Source: Arthonia radiata
Lineage: Eukaryota; Ascomycota; Arthoniomycetes; Arthoniales; Arthoniaceae
NCBI GenBank assembly: GCA_002989075.1
Contig: PSQN01000013.1
Coordinates: 247,178 to 311,177, forward strand
Reading direction: 5' to 3'
Length of the DNA: 64,000 nucleotides
Within the stretch, counting starts at the first letter, position 1. Every line of letters begins with the position of its first letter. Shown here in pieces: positions 1 through 9,177 of the stretch. Made by a program: the position numbers and the translations under genes. Under the pieces are notes generated by a model. That model ran no database searches. It saw only the letters and a list, made by a program, of their open reading frames with translations, and was not told where the DNA came from.

Positions 1-147
1 TATAGTCTCCAACCCTCTCTCGCTACTGCGCTCCAGAAACCCCACTCCAGCACCTCAACGCCCTCGCCTCCAATGCTTCCCCGGTCGTAGCGCTGTCTCC
101 GCTTTGAGCAGTGCTACGGACTGAGGATTCTTCGTCCCCACTGAGAC

Positions 148-3100
148 ATGAACCAGTACCCTGGCGTGCCTCCTCAAGGGCCTGCGTATCCTCCACACCC
201 TTCTCGACGGCAAGACTATCCCTACGCCGCGTCGCCTCATCCCCAGTACCTCCCATATTACGCTCCCGCATCACCCCATCCAGGTCCCGTTCAATATGGT
301 CCGCCTCAACATTACATGCCCCAATGGTACCCTTACCAGCAATATCATTACCCGCCGCAGCCTCAGCCGCAGCCTCAGCCGCAGCCACAACCGCCGCGCC
401 ATTATCAGCAGCATCAGTCACCCTTGGTAGTATCCTCAACGAACCACCAGCCCGTGCTCCCCATCAACCGGCAGCACCCTCCACCTCCACCGCAGCAGCA
501 GCAACAGCAAGCTCCTCCTGTTGCCCGGACGCCATTACCTGAGCAATCCACAACATCATCTACCACATCGCAACATATAGCGTCCCCCTCCACGACACCT
601 ATCACTACCTCTGACACCACCGCGACTCCTCCCATTGTGCCCTCCAAGGCTGCGCCGCCGCCTCCTACTGCCGAGACTCAACATCGTGCACACTTCATTC
701 TACAGGTATGTTGAAGCCATGAGCGCTCGCTGCTACAAGCCCGTCGTCTCGTATTTTCTGTACCTGTCGCGCCATCGCTCGTTCGTTTTGATGTCGATGT
801 TTACAGCCATTTACTGACTTTGACACCAGCTCCCATGGCTCTCTGCTCCTGACTCAGATTTCCCCATCAGATCCTCAAGGCGGCGAAAGAGACGCAGATC
901 GCCTGACAGCCTTCCGGAAACTCCGACTCTACCCGCATTCCCCCGTCCAAGGCCTGCAGCTTCTGCACTGCCCAAGGAGACTTCGGAGCAACTCACTCAA
1001 CAAGATGTAACCCCTACGCCGCCCGTCCAGGAGAATATCAGCGATCCCACTCCGATTCCTGCAGTAGATCATACGCGAGATGAGCCGTCAACATCATCGA
1101 TACCCGAACCTGTCGCTTCCTCAGAGACAGCAAGCACGCCAGTGCCTAGTCCTGATCAGCAGCAACGCAAGCGCGCTCCAACACGTCCCGTAGTCCCCGC
1201 CTTACCCAACATTCCGCGTCGTCCAGCTACGAGCGTAGAAACACCACCTTCAGCGTCAAACACTCAGCAAGCCCCCGTTGAGAGTCCTCAAAAGCCGGCA
1301 CCATCTACCAATGGTCAAGTAGAGAACCCTGAAGTCAATGGCGTTGTTGTAGGAACCGATACTCAACCATCTGCGACTCCCAAAGCCCCGCCAAAGTCTT
1401 GGGCAGAACTCCTGCGTAGCAAGAATGCCGCCGCCGCCGCGAGTGCAGCAGCTACTACAGCACCTAACGGCGCTAATGGTGCCGTACGCCCAGCTCAATC
1501 CTCTTCCACCTCGCTGTTAGATGCGTTGCGATCTTATGACGTACAGCATGGAGAAAAGATCTCCTTCTTGGAACCGCGTGGCCTTGTTAATACTGGTAAT
1601 ATGTGCTATATGAATTCTGTGAGTGTGGAGATCCATAAGAATGGCTATCGTTACTGATTTCTGCTAGATTCTGCAAGTTCTTGCATTTTGTGTACCATTT
1701 TTTGAGCTCCTTGACCAAGTTCGCAAGCGAGCTGTGCATAGTTTTAAAAGTAACACGCCTCTATTAGAGGCTATGTAAGTATTATTCTATCCGCGCAGAA
1801 TCGCAGTGATGGTGCTAATTGCAACTACAGGATCATGTTCATGAACGAGTATAGTATAATCGACTCTGCGTCATCCGTTGACCAGCTCCGGCTACGCCTC
1901 AAAGACAACGAGCTTGAGCAGTATGGAGAATCCTTCATTCCTGAATACGTCTACGAAGCTATCAAGCATCTTCCTCGTTTCTCTTCTATGAGACGAGGCC
2001 AACAGCAAGACGCTGAAGAATTCCTTGGTCTGCTGCTTGAGGTTCTTCATCTCGAATGCCTGAGCGTTATGGAAAAATTCTCTCCAGCTTCAAGCTCAGC
2101 TCCTCAGGTCAACGGCACCGATGAGACGTCACCAACAATGAATGGCAATGCCTCTGATGGCTGGATGGAAGTACAACGCCATCAAAAGCCAGCTGTGACT
2201 CAGACCTCTGGAGCAAGTGCACAATCGCCGATCACCAAAATTTTCGGTGGCGCACTTCGCAGCGAATTCCGCGTGGCTGGTAACAAGAATTCGGTGACCA
2301 TGACACCCTACCAGCAGCTTCAGCTCGATATCAATGACCCGGCAGTCACCAACATTACTCACGCGCTGAAGGGCTTAGCCCGCTCCGAGAAGGTCGATGG
2401 TGACTTTGCTACTTCGCGCGGCACAGCTACTCACGGGACCAAGCAGTTCTTTATCGAGACCCTACCACCGATGCTCATTCTGCACTTGAAGCGTTTCCAC
2501 TATGATAGCGTTGTTGGTTCTACTCAGAAGATCTGGAAACGTGTGGGCTACCCACTCGAACTTGAGATTCCAAAGGAAGCGTTCGCGCCATCCAAGCGCG
2601 CGCAGTATGCGGCGCGTTCACAGGGCATGCCTCGATACCGACTGAGCGCTGTTGTCTATCATCATGGCAAGAACGCAAGTGGTGGCCATTACACCGTGGA
2701 TGTTCGCAGACAAGAGGGCCGCGAATGGATACGTCTTGATGACACCGTCATTCGAAGGGTGCGTGCGGAGGATGTCGCGAACGAGGGTGGCGAAGAAGAT
2801 CCAAAGATACTGGCGGCAGCCCTTGAGCGTCACAAGAAGGAGGAGCAGAATCGTGCCAATAAGCCCAGTAACCCATACGTGCTCAATGAAGATGGAGACA
2901 CCGATAGTATGGTGGAAGGCGATGGCGCAGACGGTTGGAGTCAAGTAAATGCCAACGGTGTTGCCAGTCCACCCGCATCTAGCGCCGGCAACAAGAAATG
3001 GTCTGGTGTCGTCACGAATGGCACTGCGGGCACTAACAGCACGGGAACAGCTACACCAACAGGCAAGAAGACGCCCAGAGACACGCGTGGTGCCGCTGCC

Positions 3101-3175
3101 GGAGCGAAAGGGGTGCAGACCTTTGCCAAGGACAAGGTCGCATACATCCTGTTCTATGAGCAGATACAAGGCTAG
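148..3175 (+). CDS. ubp3: Ubiquitin carboxyl-terminal hydrolase, UBP3/USP10 type
   Basis: Four exons give 932 residues: 148-705, 830-1618, 1668-1774 and 1831-3175, with introns of phase 0, 0 and 2. Residues 1 to about 435 are low complexity, rich in Pro, Gln and Ser, with a Pro-Gln run at about 358-396. The C19 protease domain starts at GLVNTGNMCYMNS, with the nucleophile Cys445. The His box is NASGGHYTVDV, with His771, and is followed by RLDD. A second intact block reads PPMLILHLKRFHYD. Family members remove ubiquitin from substrates; yeast Ubp3 works with Bre5 in transport and ribophagy, and human USP10 with G3BP. The UBP3/USP10 assignment rests on the catalytic boxes and the long disordered N-terminus. 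The start is the first ATG in a GAGACATGA context. The insert between the Cys and His boxes (about residues 560-625) is Ser/Asn-rich and probably disordered. Confidence 0.9.
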
Positions 3176-5806
3176 GTGTCGTTGTTGCTGAGTGAACTCA
3201 CTGAAGAGAGGAGATGCAGAGATGGAGGTGAGCAGTGACTTGAGCACACTCGTTTGGGCGGTGCTTTGAAAACGCTCGCTTTGGATGGTGGCCTTGAGGT
3301 GGTTACTCGGTGGAATGAGTAGAATAAGGAAAGCGCGGGGAGGAGATACCCGCTGATTGAGCATTTGCTTGCTACAGTCAGTTGTGAGGGCAAGTAAGGA
3401 ATGAGTGAACATATCGTTAGCCCTCGTTCGAGGATGTAGATGGCGGCTTAGATAGACACTAGAAAGCGGATGAAGAAGCGCTTTCCCATAGCCCGTTGAG
3501 CCTTTCGCTGCTGCATTGTAGTTGCGGGGGTGACGTCCACAGTATATCCACCACCGCGAAGGCGGACAAGAAGCATCCATACCACTCCTCAAACAACCAC
3601 GTCAGTCAAGGTCAATGTCTCACAGCACCGTCATTGGCCAAGGCATTAATGTCAGACATCATCTAAAGGTACTGAAAACTCCGGCAACTCAAACCTGCGC
3701 TGCAGAGAGTTCCACCTGCAAATGAAGGGCATTGGTGCACCGGTAATTGGCCGTTTTGGCCTGATTGTGGGCCGTCTGCACTGGATCCTTCTTGCGCCCC
3801 ATACGTTGCTAAATGTTTCTATCGGGATGGCGCAACTCAAGACGGGTAGACGTAAATTTTGCTGACCGTCTCCAGCGGCAGGCGCCAGCTGCAGACCTTG
3901 ACCGGTAGAAGGTTCAAAGCCTGCACAGCGTTGATCTCCTCAAGCAGCTAATGTGATCGCTCACACCACCTATTCTGCCACCCGTGGCGTCTGTGCCGAC
4001 GCATTTCACGTGAATGACTGTAATAGCTTTGCAGAACGAATGCGAGCCATCAACGAGCCACAAGTCCAGCGAAGCATGCACCAGGGCGTCGCCGCGAAGC
4101 ACTAAGCAACGGCGAGTCGACCAGACCGAATTTTCATCGCCGTCTAATCAAGACATAAACAGCATCAACAGAAAGAGCGCGTGATTCTGTACACCACAGG
4201 CTGTTCACGCGGCGGTAGACGTAATTTTCAACTTAGGTGATGCTCGGAGGTGGTGATCGTTAGGGAATTTGGTGACAGTTCGAGGCTTTTCGAGTTTCGA
4301 GTCGTCGAGGTCGAATTTTCGACGCCGTCTGGTCGTGCCAAATTTAGTACCGTCGGACAGCGCGCGTGAGTTTGTACGTGTTGTGATGTTAATGAAACCT
4401 GGCAAGCAATTCTGATGATGTTGCTGGCGTCGGTGGATACACGATTTCTGGGGGCTGTTCGGGGCTTGGTGCCCCTGAATGACGGATCGTTCGCGCCCAA
4501 TGATAGGGGATACTAGGGGCCCAAAGCCCCAAAATGGATTCGATTGCTGCACTGAGCGCCGCCCCACTTTCGTCATGCGCCGACTGCTGATGGTCATCCA
4601 GATCTTCAAAGTGCCACTTCCATTCCTAGAGATTGGAAAACGGTTTCCTGCTCCTACTGTCGCCGACGACGCTGGTAGACAGTGCTAGTGCGACATCAAA
4701 AACCTGACCTTCGCTGCGATGAAAAGCTGACAACGTCTTTGCTTGGTACGCCCCCGTGCTCGCTTAAGCGGCACGACGTGTCCCAAAGAAAGACCGCTCT
4801 AGGTCTTCTGATGGCAAATCTTGTGTGCTCCTCTCCTTCGGAGTCTCCATGAGAGGACCATTGTTACCGAAGTCGTGAGTTTCCTCGTTCAGCTGGCGAT
4901 GAGGCCGCGTCGCGTCGCAAAGGAGCCACTGGGTGAATGCGTCCCTGATTTGCGCATTTCCAAGACTCAATCGCTTGTGGTAGTCCTGCACGGCGACCGT
5001 TGTGTCTGGTCAATTTGTGTCTGTCGGGCATGCTAGAAAGAGCAAGATGCATGAGACAGGCCTTCGTTCTAACATTGGCCGATGTACGAGTACATCACAG
5101 GTGATTGCGTTGATGAAAGCTCCCAACTCGCGAATGCGCTCGTGCGCTTTCGCGAAGCTGTCTGAAGGTCCAACGGCATGGTTCACAATGTCGGAGCATG
5201 CGGTCAAGTGGACCTTCAGTTGATGCATGTCTCAAAAAGACTCAATTGACAATCTTGAAGGGTCGTATGGAGACGGCGCAATTCAAGTTGATATATTTTG
5301 GCCCAACCAGTGCAGCAAGCTACAGAAGTCCACATTTGTGTCGCACCATCTGCTGCCTACATCAGACCAGATAACAGTCGCCTTCTTTCGCAGCCTAAGC
5401 TCATGTACCCATCTCAAATCATCGCCTCCCTTAGCCGATCTTACGAGAACCATTTAACTCATGCTCTACTCGACGTGCGTATTATCAACTACACGTGAAC
5501 ACGCGCAGGTATGCAAGAAAACACATCAATGTCTCGAGATGTCTGCAGGAGCTGCAGGCTTCAGCGGTGAATAAATACGGGATGACTCAAACGCGTTGAA
5601 TGTCTAACAGCTGCGCACGAGATCAGTGCTCAGACGCTTTTTCCGCTGCGTTCTTGCGCATGCGCTCTTCCCTCTCGATGTCTCAGATCGCAAAGTTTGG
5701 TTGCAAGTCACTTTTCTACGTACAGACTTACTTATACAGTCGAAATCCATCTCAACCAAGAAACCATACCTTGCAATAGCGATACGGAGCAGCTCCAGTC
5801 TTCAAC
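3176..5806. other. Intergenic region without a recognised gene
   Basis: It holds the 3' flank of the ubiquitin protease gene and many short frames, none with convincing coding character. A frame at 5227-5457 starts well (MSQKDSIDNLEGSYGDG) but soon loses protein-like composition. A diverged 80-bp direct repeat lies at 4113-4192 and 4298-4377 and is listed separately. Confidence 0.5.
4113..4377. repeat. Pair of diverged 80-bp direct repeats
   Basis: Copies at 4113-4192 and 4298-4377 align over 80 positions without a gap, with 56 identical bases by eye (70%). Both start CGAGTCG, carry CGAATTTTC and CGCCGTCT at the same offsets, and end TGTAC. Many differences are transitions. No terminal repeats or coding sequence are attached, so their origin is unknown. 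Confidence 0.5.
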
Positions 5807-6185
5807 ATGGAAGACGCGCTCGATATTATTCTTATCATTCTCTCTTCCTCGAACCATCTTGAAGGAATCGTGGTGCTCACAATTGTTGGCTTGTTTACAG
5901 CGTTTGCGATTGCTGCTCTTTGCGCCATGATCCTTGTCAGATCACCTGAGTAGAAAGCATGGGACAACTCGTTTGAGCAAAGCCGTCTCGAGAATGAGCG
6001 GCTGCGCTTAGAGTAAGTGTCTTCGCTTGAGTGAAGGGAGGCTTGCTTATACGTCTAGGATCTTAAGGTTGTCAATGTGTTCGAACGATGCGGACACCGA
6101 AGGGAACGAGACGACTACCGCGGTCGCTGGACGTGGGAAGCGTGGCAAGGCCATGCGTCAAATCACGCAGGGTGAGGCGGATTAG
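5807..6185 (+). pseudogene. Broken or unusual copy of the membrane-segment/coiled-coil small-protein family (copy 1)
   Basis: The frame from ATG 5807 gives 48 residues: an acidic start, then two hydrophobic stretches (DIILIILS and IVVLTIVGLFTAFAIAAL). An in-frame TAG follows at 5951-5953. Directly after the stop, the same frame reads SRLENERLRLE, the coiled-coil motif of the three neighbouring copies (6789-7242, 7647-8145, 8524-8900). The frame then closes at a stop buried in a splice-donor-like GAGTAAGT (donor at 6013), as in the sister copies. A phase-2 intron 6013-6058 would join 41 more codons ending at TAG 6183-6185. The internal TAG suggests a pseudogene; a 47-residue membrane peptide is the alternative. 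No function is known. Confidence 0.5.
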
Positions 6186-6788
6186 GTCACATGTACGTGT
6201 TCCGGAGGAGGGACGCAGATGCTGCAGCCTTTGGCATGGTCATGGGCATGACTGGCAGGATCCGTATTAGTTATGAAGAGCTCAAAGATCGCCGTCACAC
6301 GTTGGACTCGAGACTCTAGCCGGTTTGTTAACAACGCTAAATTAGTTGCTAATCACAGATCTAGTGGACTGTGTCGCCTACCTGCGGCGCATTTCACTAT
6401 GCAGCGGTACTTTCCATTTCCTTCAAACACATAATCCTTACGTCGGCAAATCTTATGGACGTAGGTGACCGACACACAGCTGACAATCTGTGACGGTGCA
6501 ACATCGAGTTGAGCTCGGTACTGAGAAAGTTTGCACTCCAAGCGGGTAGGACTTGCTAACTCTCAAGGGCTTCCTGAGTAGTAGCCGCGTTTGTATCAGC
6601 ATCAGGCCGTGTATAGGAAAGCAACTGTGGCTTTGGGTCTGCTTGCATGCAGAGCGTGACCAGAGGTCGCATTAATTTGCTCAATGCATTTGGCCCGGTC
6701 GAAACGTCGACGCTCGTCCGATCTCGCCCGTCCATTCAGCATGCCCACGCACTCCCCGCTACAGTTCCATACTGTCAACCGCTCACCA
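6186..6788. other. Intergenic region between family copies 1 and 3
   Basis: This holds the tail-to-tail space between copy 1 (plus strand) and copy 3 (minus strand). I see no further coding sequence. Confidence 0.4.
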
Positions 6789-7242
6789 TCACCCGTGCAA
6801 AAACACAAGATTGCCATCCTCGTTCCCCACCGTCGGGGCCGCCTCAATCTCCGCAGCCGTCAACCGGCCAGACCGTCCCATCAACCTATGTATCTCCATC
6901 AGCATACATCTTCCTCATCCCCTACAAACACATCAAGTCAGTCACTCAGCGAACCTACTCCAGCTGCCTTCGTTTGTTCTCAATCCGCCTACGCTCATTC
7001 TCCTCGATCAATCGCTCGTTCTCCAATCTGATCCGTTCATTCTCCAGCGCCTTGTGCTGCAGAGAGCGCTCGTGCGCCAGCTTCGCGGCCTTGCGTTCCT
7101 GCCGGTTGGAGAGCGGCGTGCCGGGCATGGTGTCGCAAATTGAAATCAGGAAGAGCGTGAACATGGCTGTGGTACTCACGGCTAGGATGAGGCCGCAGGT
7201 GATGAGGATGGTGAAGATGATGGTTGCGATTAGGGGGTGCAT
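6789..7242 (-). CDS. Short membrane-anchored coiled-coil protein (family copy 3)
   Basis: Exon 1 is 7242-6959 and exon 2 is 6885-6789, with a 73-nt phase-2 intron; the protein has 126 residues. The N-terminus MHPLIATIIFTILITCG begins a long hydrophobic stretch (residues 4-32), possibly two membrane passes. Residues about 45-94 form a charged helix with LENERIRLENERLIEENER. The apparent stop after RRQLE lies inside the donor GAGTAGGT. Splicing to the acceptor at 6886 adds about 32 residues ending NLVFLHG, then TGA. Copy 2 has GLVVLHG at the matching place, which supports the intron. The start is the only ATG before the hydrophobic segment and matches copy 2 (MHHPITITL, then ITC.G). Copy 2 lies divergently 405 bp away. 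It is not a family I recognise; a membrane tether with a cytosolic coiled coil is inferred only from the sequence. Confidence 0.65.
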
Positions 7243-7646
7243 TGGGTCTTGCTGGGGTGGGGGCTGGGGTGGAAGTGGGAAGCAGTGGATGTCGGAAGCA
7301 ATGATCTTTTGGATGTTTTGAATCACGCGGTTGGGTAGGTCTATGGGATGTCCAGGTTTATTACGTGGTATGAGCGAGTCGGCGTTGGGTGATGTGCGGC
7401 GTACCTTAGCGACCTACCAAAGCTGTCCGTCCCATGTCAACCGCAAGCTCGTGAGATATGAGTAAACTACTTGTTAGTTAGTGGTCAAAAACCTGACGTG
7501 ACCGGCCAGGTTGTGCAGGCAGATACCTAGGTAGATGCAGGTGTCCAATCTATACACGGCAACCATTCAACAATATTACAGGACTATCTAGACACAAACA
7601 ACACACAGCCGCCACACACAACAACCCCACCACCCCAACCCAGCCA
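7243..7646. promoter_or_regulatory. Shared divergent promoter region of family copies 3 and 2
   Basis: This 404-bp spacer separates the two divergent starts (ATG 7242 minus, ATG 7647 plus). The plus side ends in a CA-rich leader (about 7590-7646), a common fungal 5' UTR feature. No clear TATA box is seen. Co-regulation is an inference from the arrangement. Confidence 0.4.
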
Positions 7647-8145
7647 ATGCACCACCCCATCACCATCACCCTCGACTACACCATCATCACCTGCGCCGGC
7701 TTCTGCATCATACAATTGATAATACTATTTTTCCAGCTCGCGAACCGCCACGGCTACTCAGGCCCCAAGTATGCCGCCGCGAGCGAGGCTCGAAAGCTGG
7801 AGGACGAACGCACATCTCTCGAAGCCGAGCGCAGACGCCTGGACATCGAGCGGAGAAGCCTGAGTATCGAGCGTACTTATCTGGAGATTGAACGTATGCA
7901 GTTGAGGATTGAGAGGGAAAAGATGGCGCGGGAGAAGGAGAGGCTGGGGGTGGAGAGGCAGACGTGGGAGGTTGAGCGGATGAATATGGCGTGAGTATAG
8001 GTTGCATTTCGTGTCGCATGTGGTGAGTGCTAAATCGAGGAGACTCATGCGGAGAACGCCGCAGGGGGCGAGAGCGAGCGGCGTCGACAGCGAGGATAGA
8101 CCGACGGGGAAGGAGAGGGAAAGTGGGCTTGTGGTTTTGCATGGA
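7647..8145 (+). CDS. Short membrane-anchored coiled-coil protein (family copy 2)
   Basis: Exon 1 (7647-7990) codes for MHHPITITLDYTIITCAGFC, continuing into one hydrophobic segment (about residues 8-30). A long charged helix follows (residues 44-114), built from repeats such as LEAERRRLDIERR and LRIEREKM. The apparent stop TGA at 7992 lies inside a donor (GCGTGAGT). A 49-nt phase-2 intron (7991-8039) leads to exon 2 from 8040, which starts RLMRRTPQ and reaches GLVVLHG at 8145, matching NLVFLHG at the end of copy 3. Copy 3 stops there with TGA, but here the codon is CGA and the frame stays open through 8802, straight into the frame of copy 4. The true end is therefore uncertain: either a read-through fusion or another intron. 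The end given is that of the part shared with copy 3. Confidence 0.6.
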
Positions 8146-8523
8146 CGAGCTCAGGCAGAAACAGAGCAGTGCTCGTACAGTGCCTGTGTTTGCTGCAAGG
8201 GAGTTCTCCAGCTAGAGGGCATTGGAGTCGTGTCGGTGCTGGATCTTGCAGGCGCCCGATGTTCGCGTGCTCTTGCCAGAGGCTCAAAATGGGGTCAAAG
8301 ACAGGATGGTGATATGTCATCATTACACCTCGCGAAGAGTCTGCTCAGACACCTCATCTTTAAGAAGCTTTTCGCAGGCGCGCGCACTTCGCTCCCATTC
8401 ACATCCACCCCCAGCCAATCTTCACCGCTCACATCAACACCACATCCAAAGCCATCTACACCAACACCAAATCACCCATCCAGCCACCGATCATCATTCT
8501 CACCTCACACTCCCCCATCAGCC

Positions 8524-8900
8524 ATGGACGGCACCGTCGAAACGCTCCTCGGGATATGTCTCGTATTTCTCTTCGCATGCATCGGCATCGGCGCGGTCTT
8601 CTTCCTCTACATTGTCTACTCGGAGTACTTCGGCGTTCCAATCGAAACACAGAAGAAGCAGCGAGCGGAAGACCAAGCGCACAAACGGACCATGCAGCTA
8701 CAGCAGATGGAGAGCGAGCGGCTGGAGATGGGGTTGAGGATTCAGAGGGAGCAATTGGAAATACGACGGCTCAAGCAGGAGAGCGGTGAATACTCGAGTG
8801 CGTGAGCCTTTCTCTACTTTCGAAGTATGCGAAGCGCTCAGATGCTGAGAGATAGATGAAGACAGATTCCAGTGAGCGAGTATGGAGAAGAACCGCGTAA
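8524..8900 (+). CDS. Short membrane-anchored coiled-coil protein (family copy 4)
   Basis: ATG 8524 sits in a good context (GCCATGG). The protein starts MDGTVETLLGICLVFLF with a membrane segment at residues 7-32, then a charged helix (MESERLEMGLRIQREQLEIRR). Exon 1 ends at 8801, where the apparent stop TGA lies within the donor GCGTGAGC, as in the sister copies. A 71-nt phase-2 intron to the acceptor at 8872 would add ERVWRRTA and a TAA at 8898-8900; compare RLMRRTP at the start of exon 2 in copy 2. Without splicing the protein would be 93 residues. The upstream frame is open back to the second exon of copy 2, so a fused product cannot be excluded. Function unknown. Confidence 0.6.
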
Positions 8901-9177
8901 TGTTCAGGACCGCACCTATCGATGCCTGGAAGTGTCAAATCGTTAATGTACAAATACGGGATGCTGGAGATACCCAAACGTGTCGAAATGTACCCAACAA
9001 CATGTATCCAATCGAACCTCTGAAAGGTCTTCGTGTGAAAATGCAAAGATGCGCGCCGTGTAGCCTTGTTCAACGCCGACCGATGTGAGGGTATCAAATA
9101 GACCGCAAATGCTGTGAATGTTCAAACCAACGCCTTTAGAGAGCCCAGTGAAATCTAAAACCGGCGTGCTCTGTCCG

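Noticed and set aside
358-396. CAG-type repeat as a microsatellite or array
   Set aside because: It is a short Pro-Gln coding run inside the ubiquitin protease, common in disordered regions.
2618-3592. Minus-strand open frame of 324 codons
   Set aside because: It is the shadow of the ubiquitin protease exon; it has no family motif and the plus frame has the full catalytic domain.
5935-5953. An 18-nt GT...AG that would remove the stop in copy 1
   Set aside because: Far below the smallest fungal introns, so the stop was taken as real.
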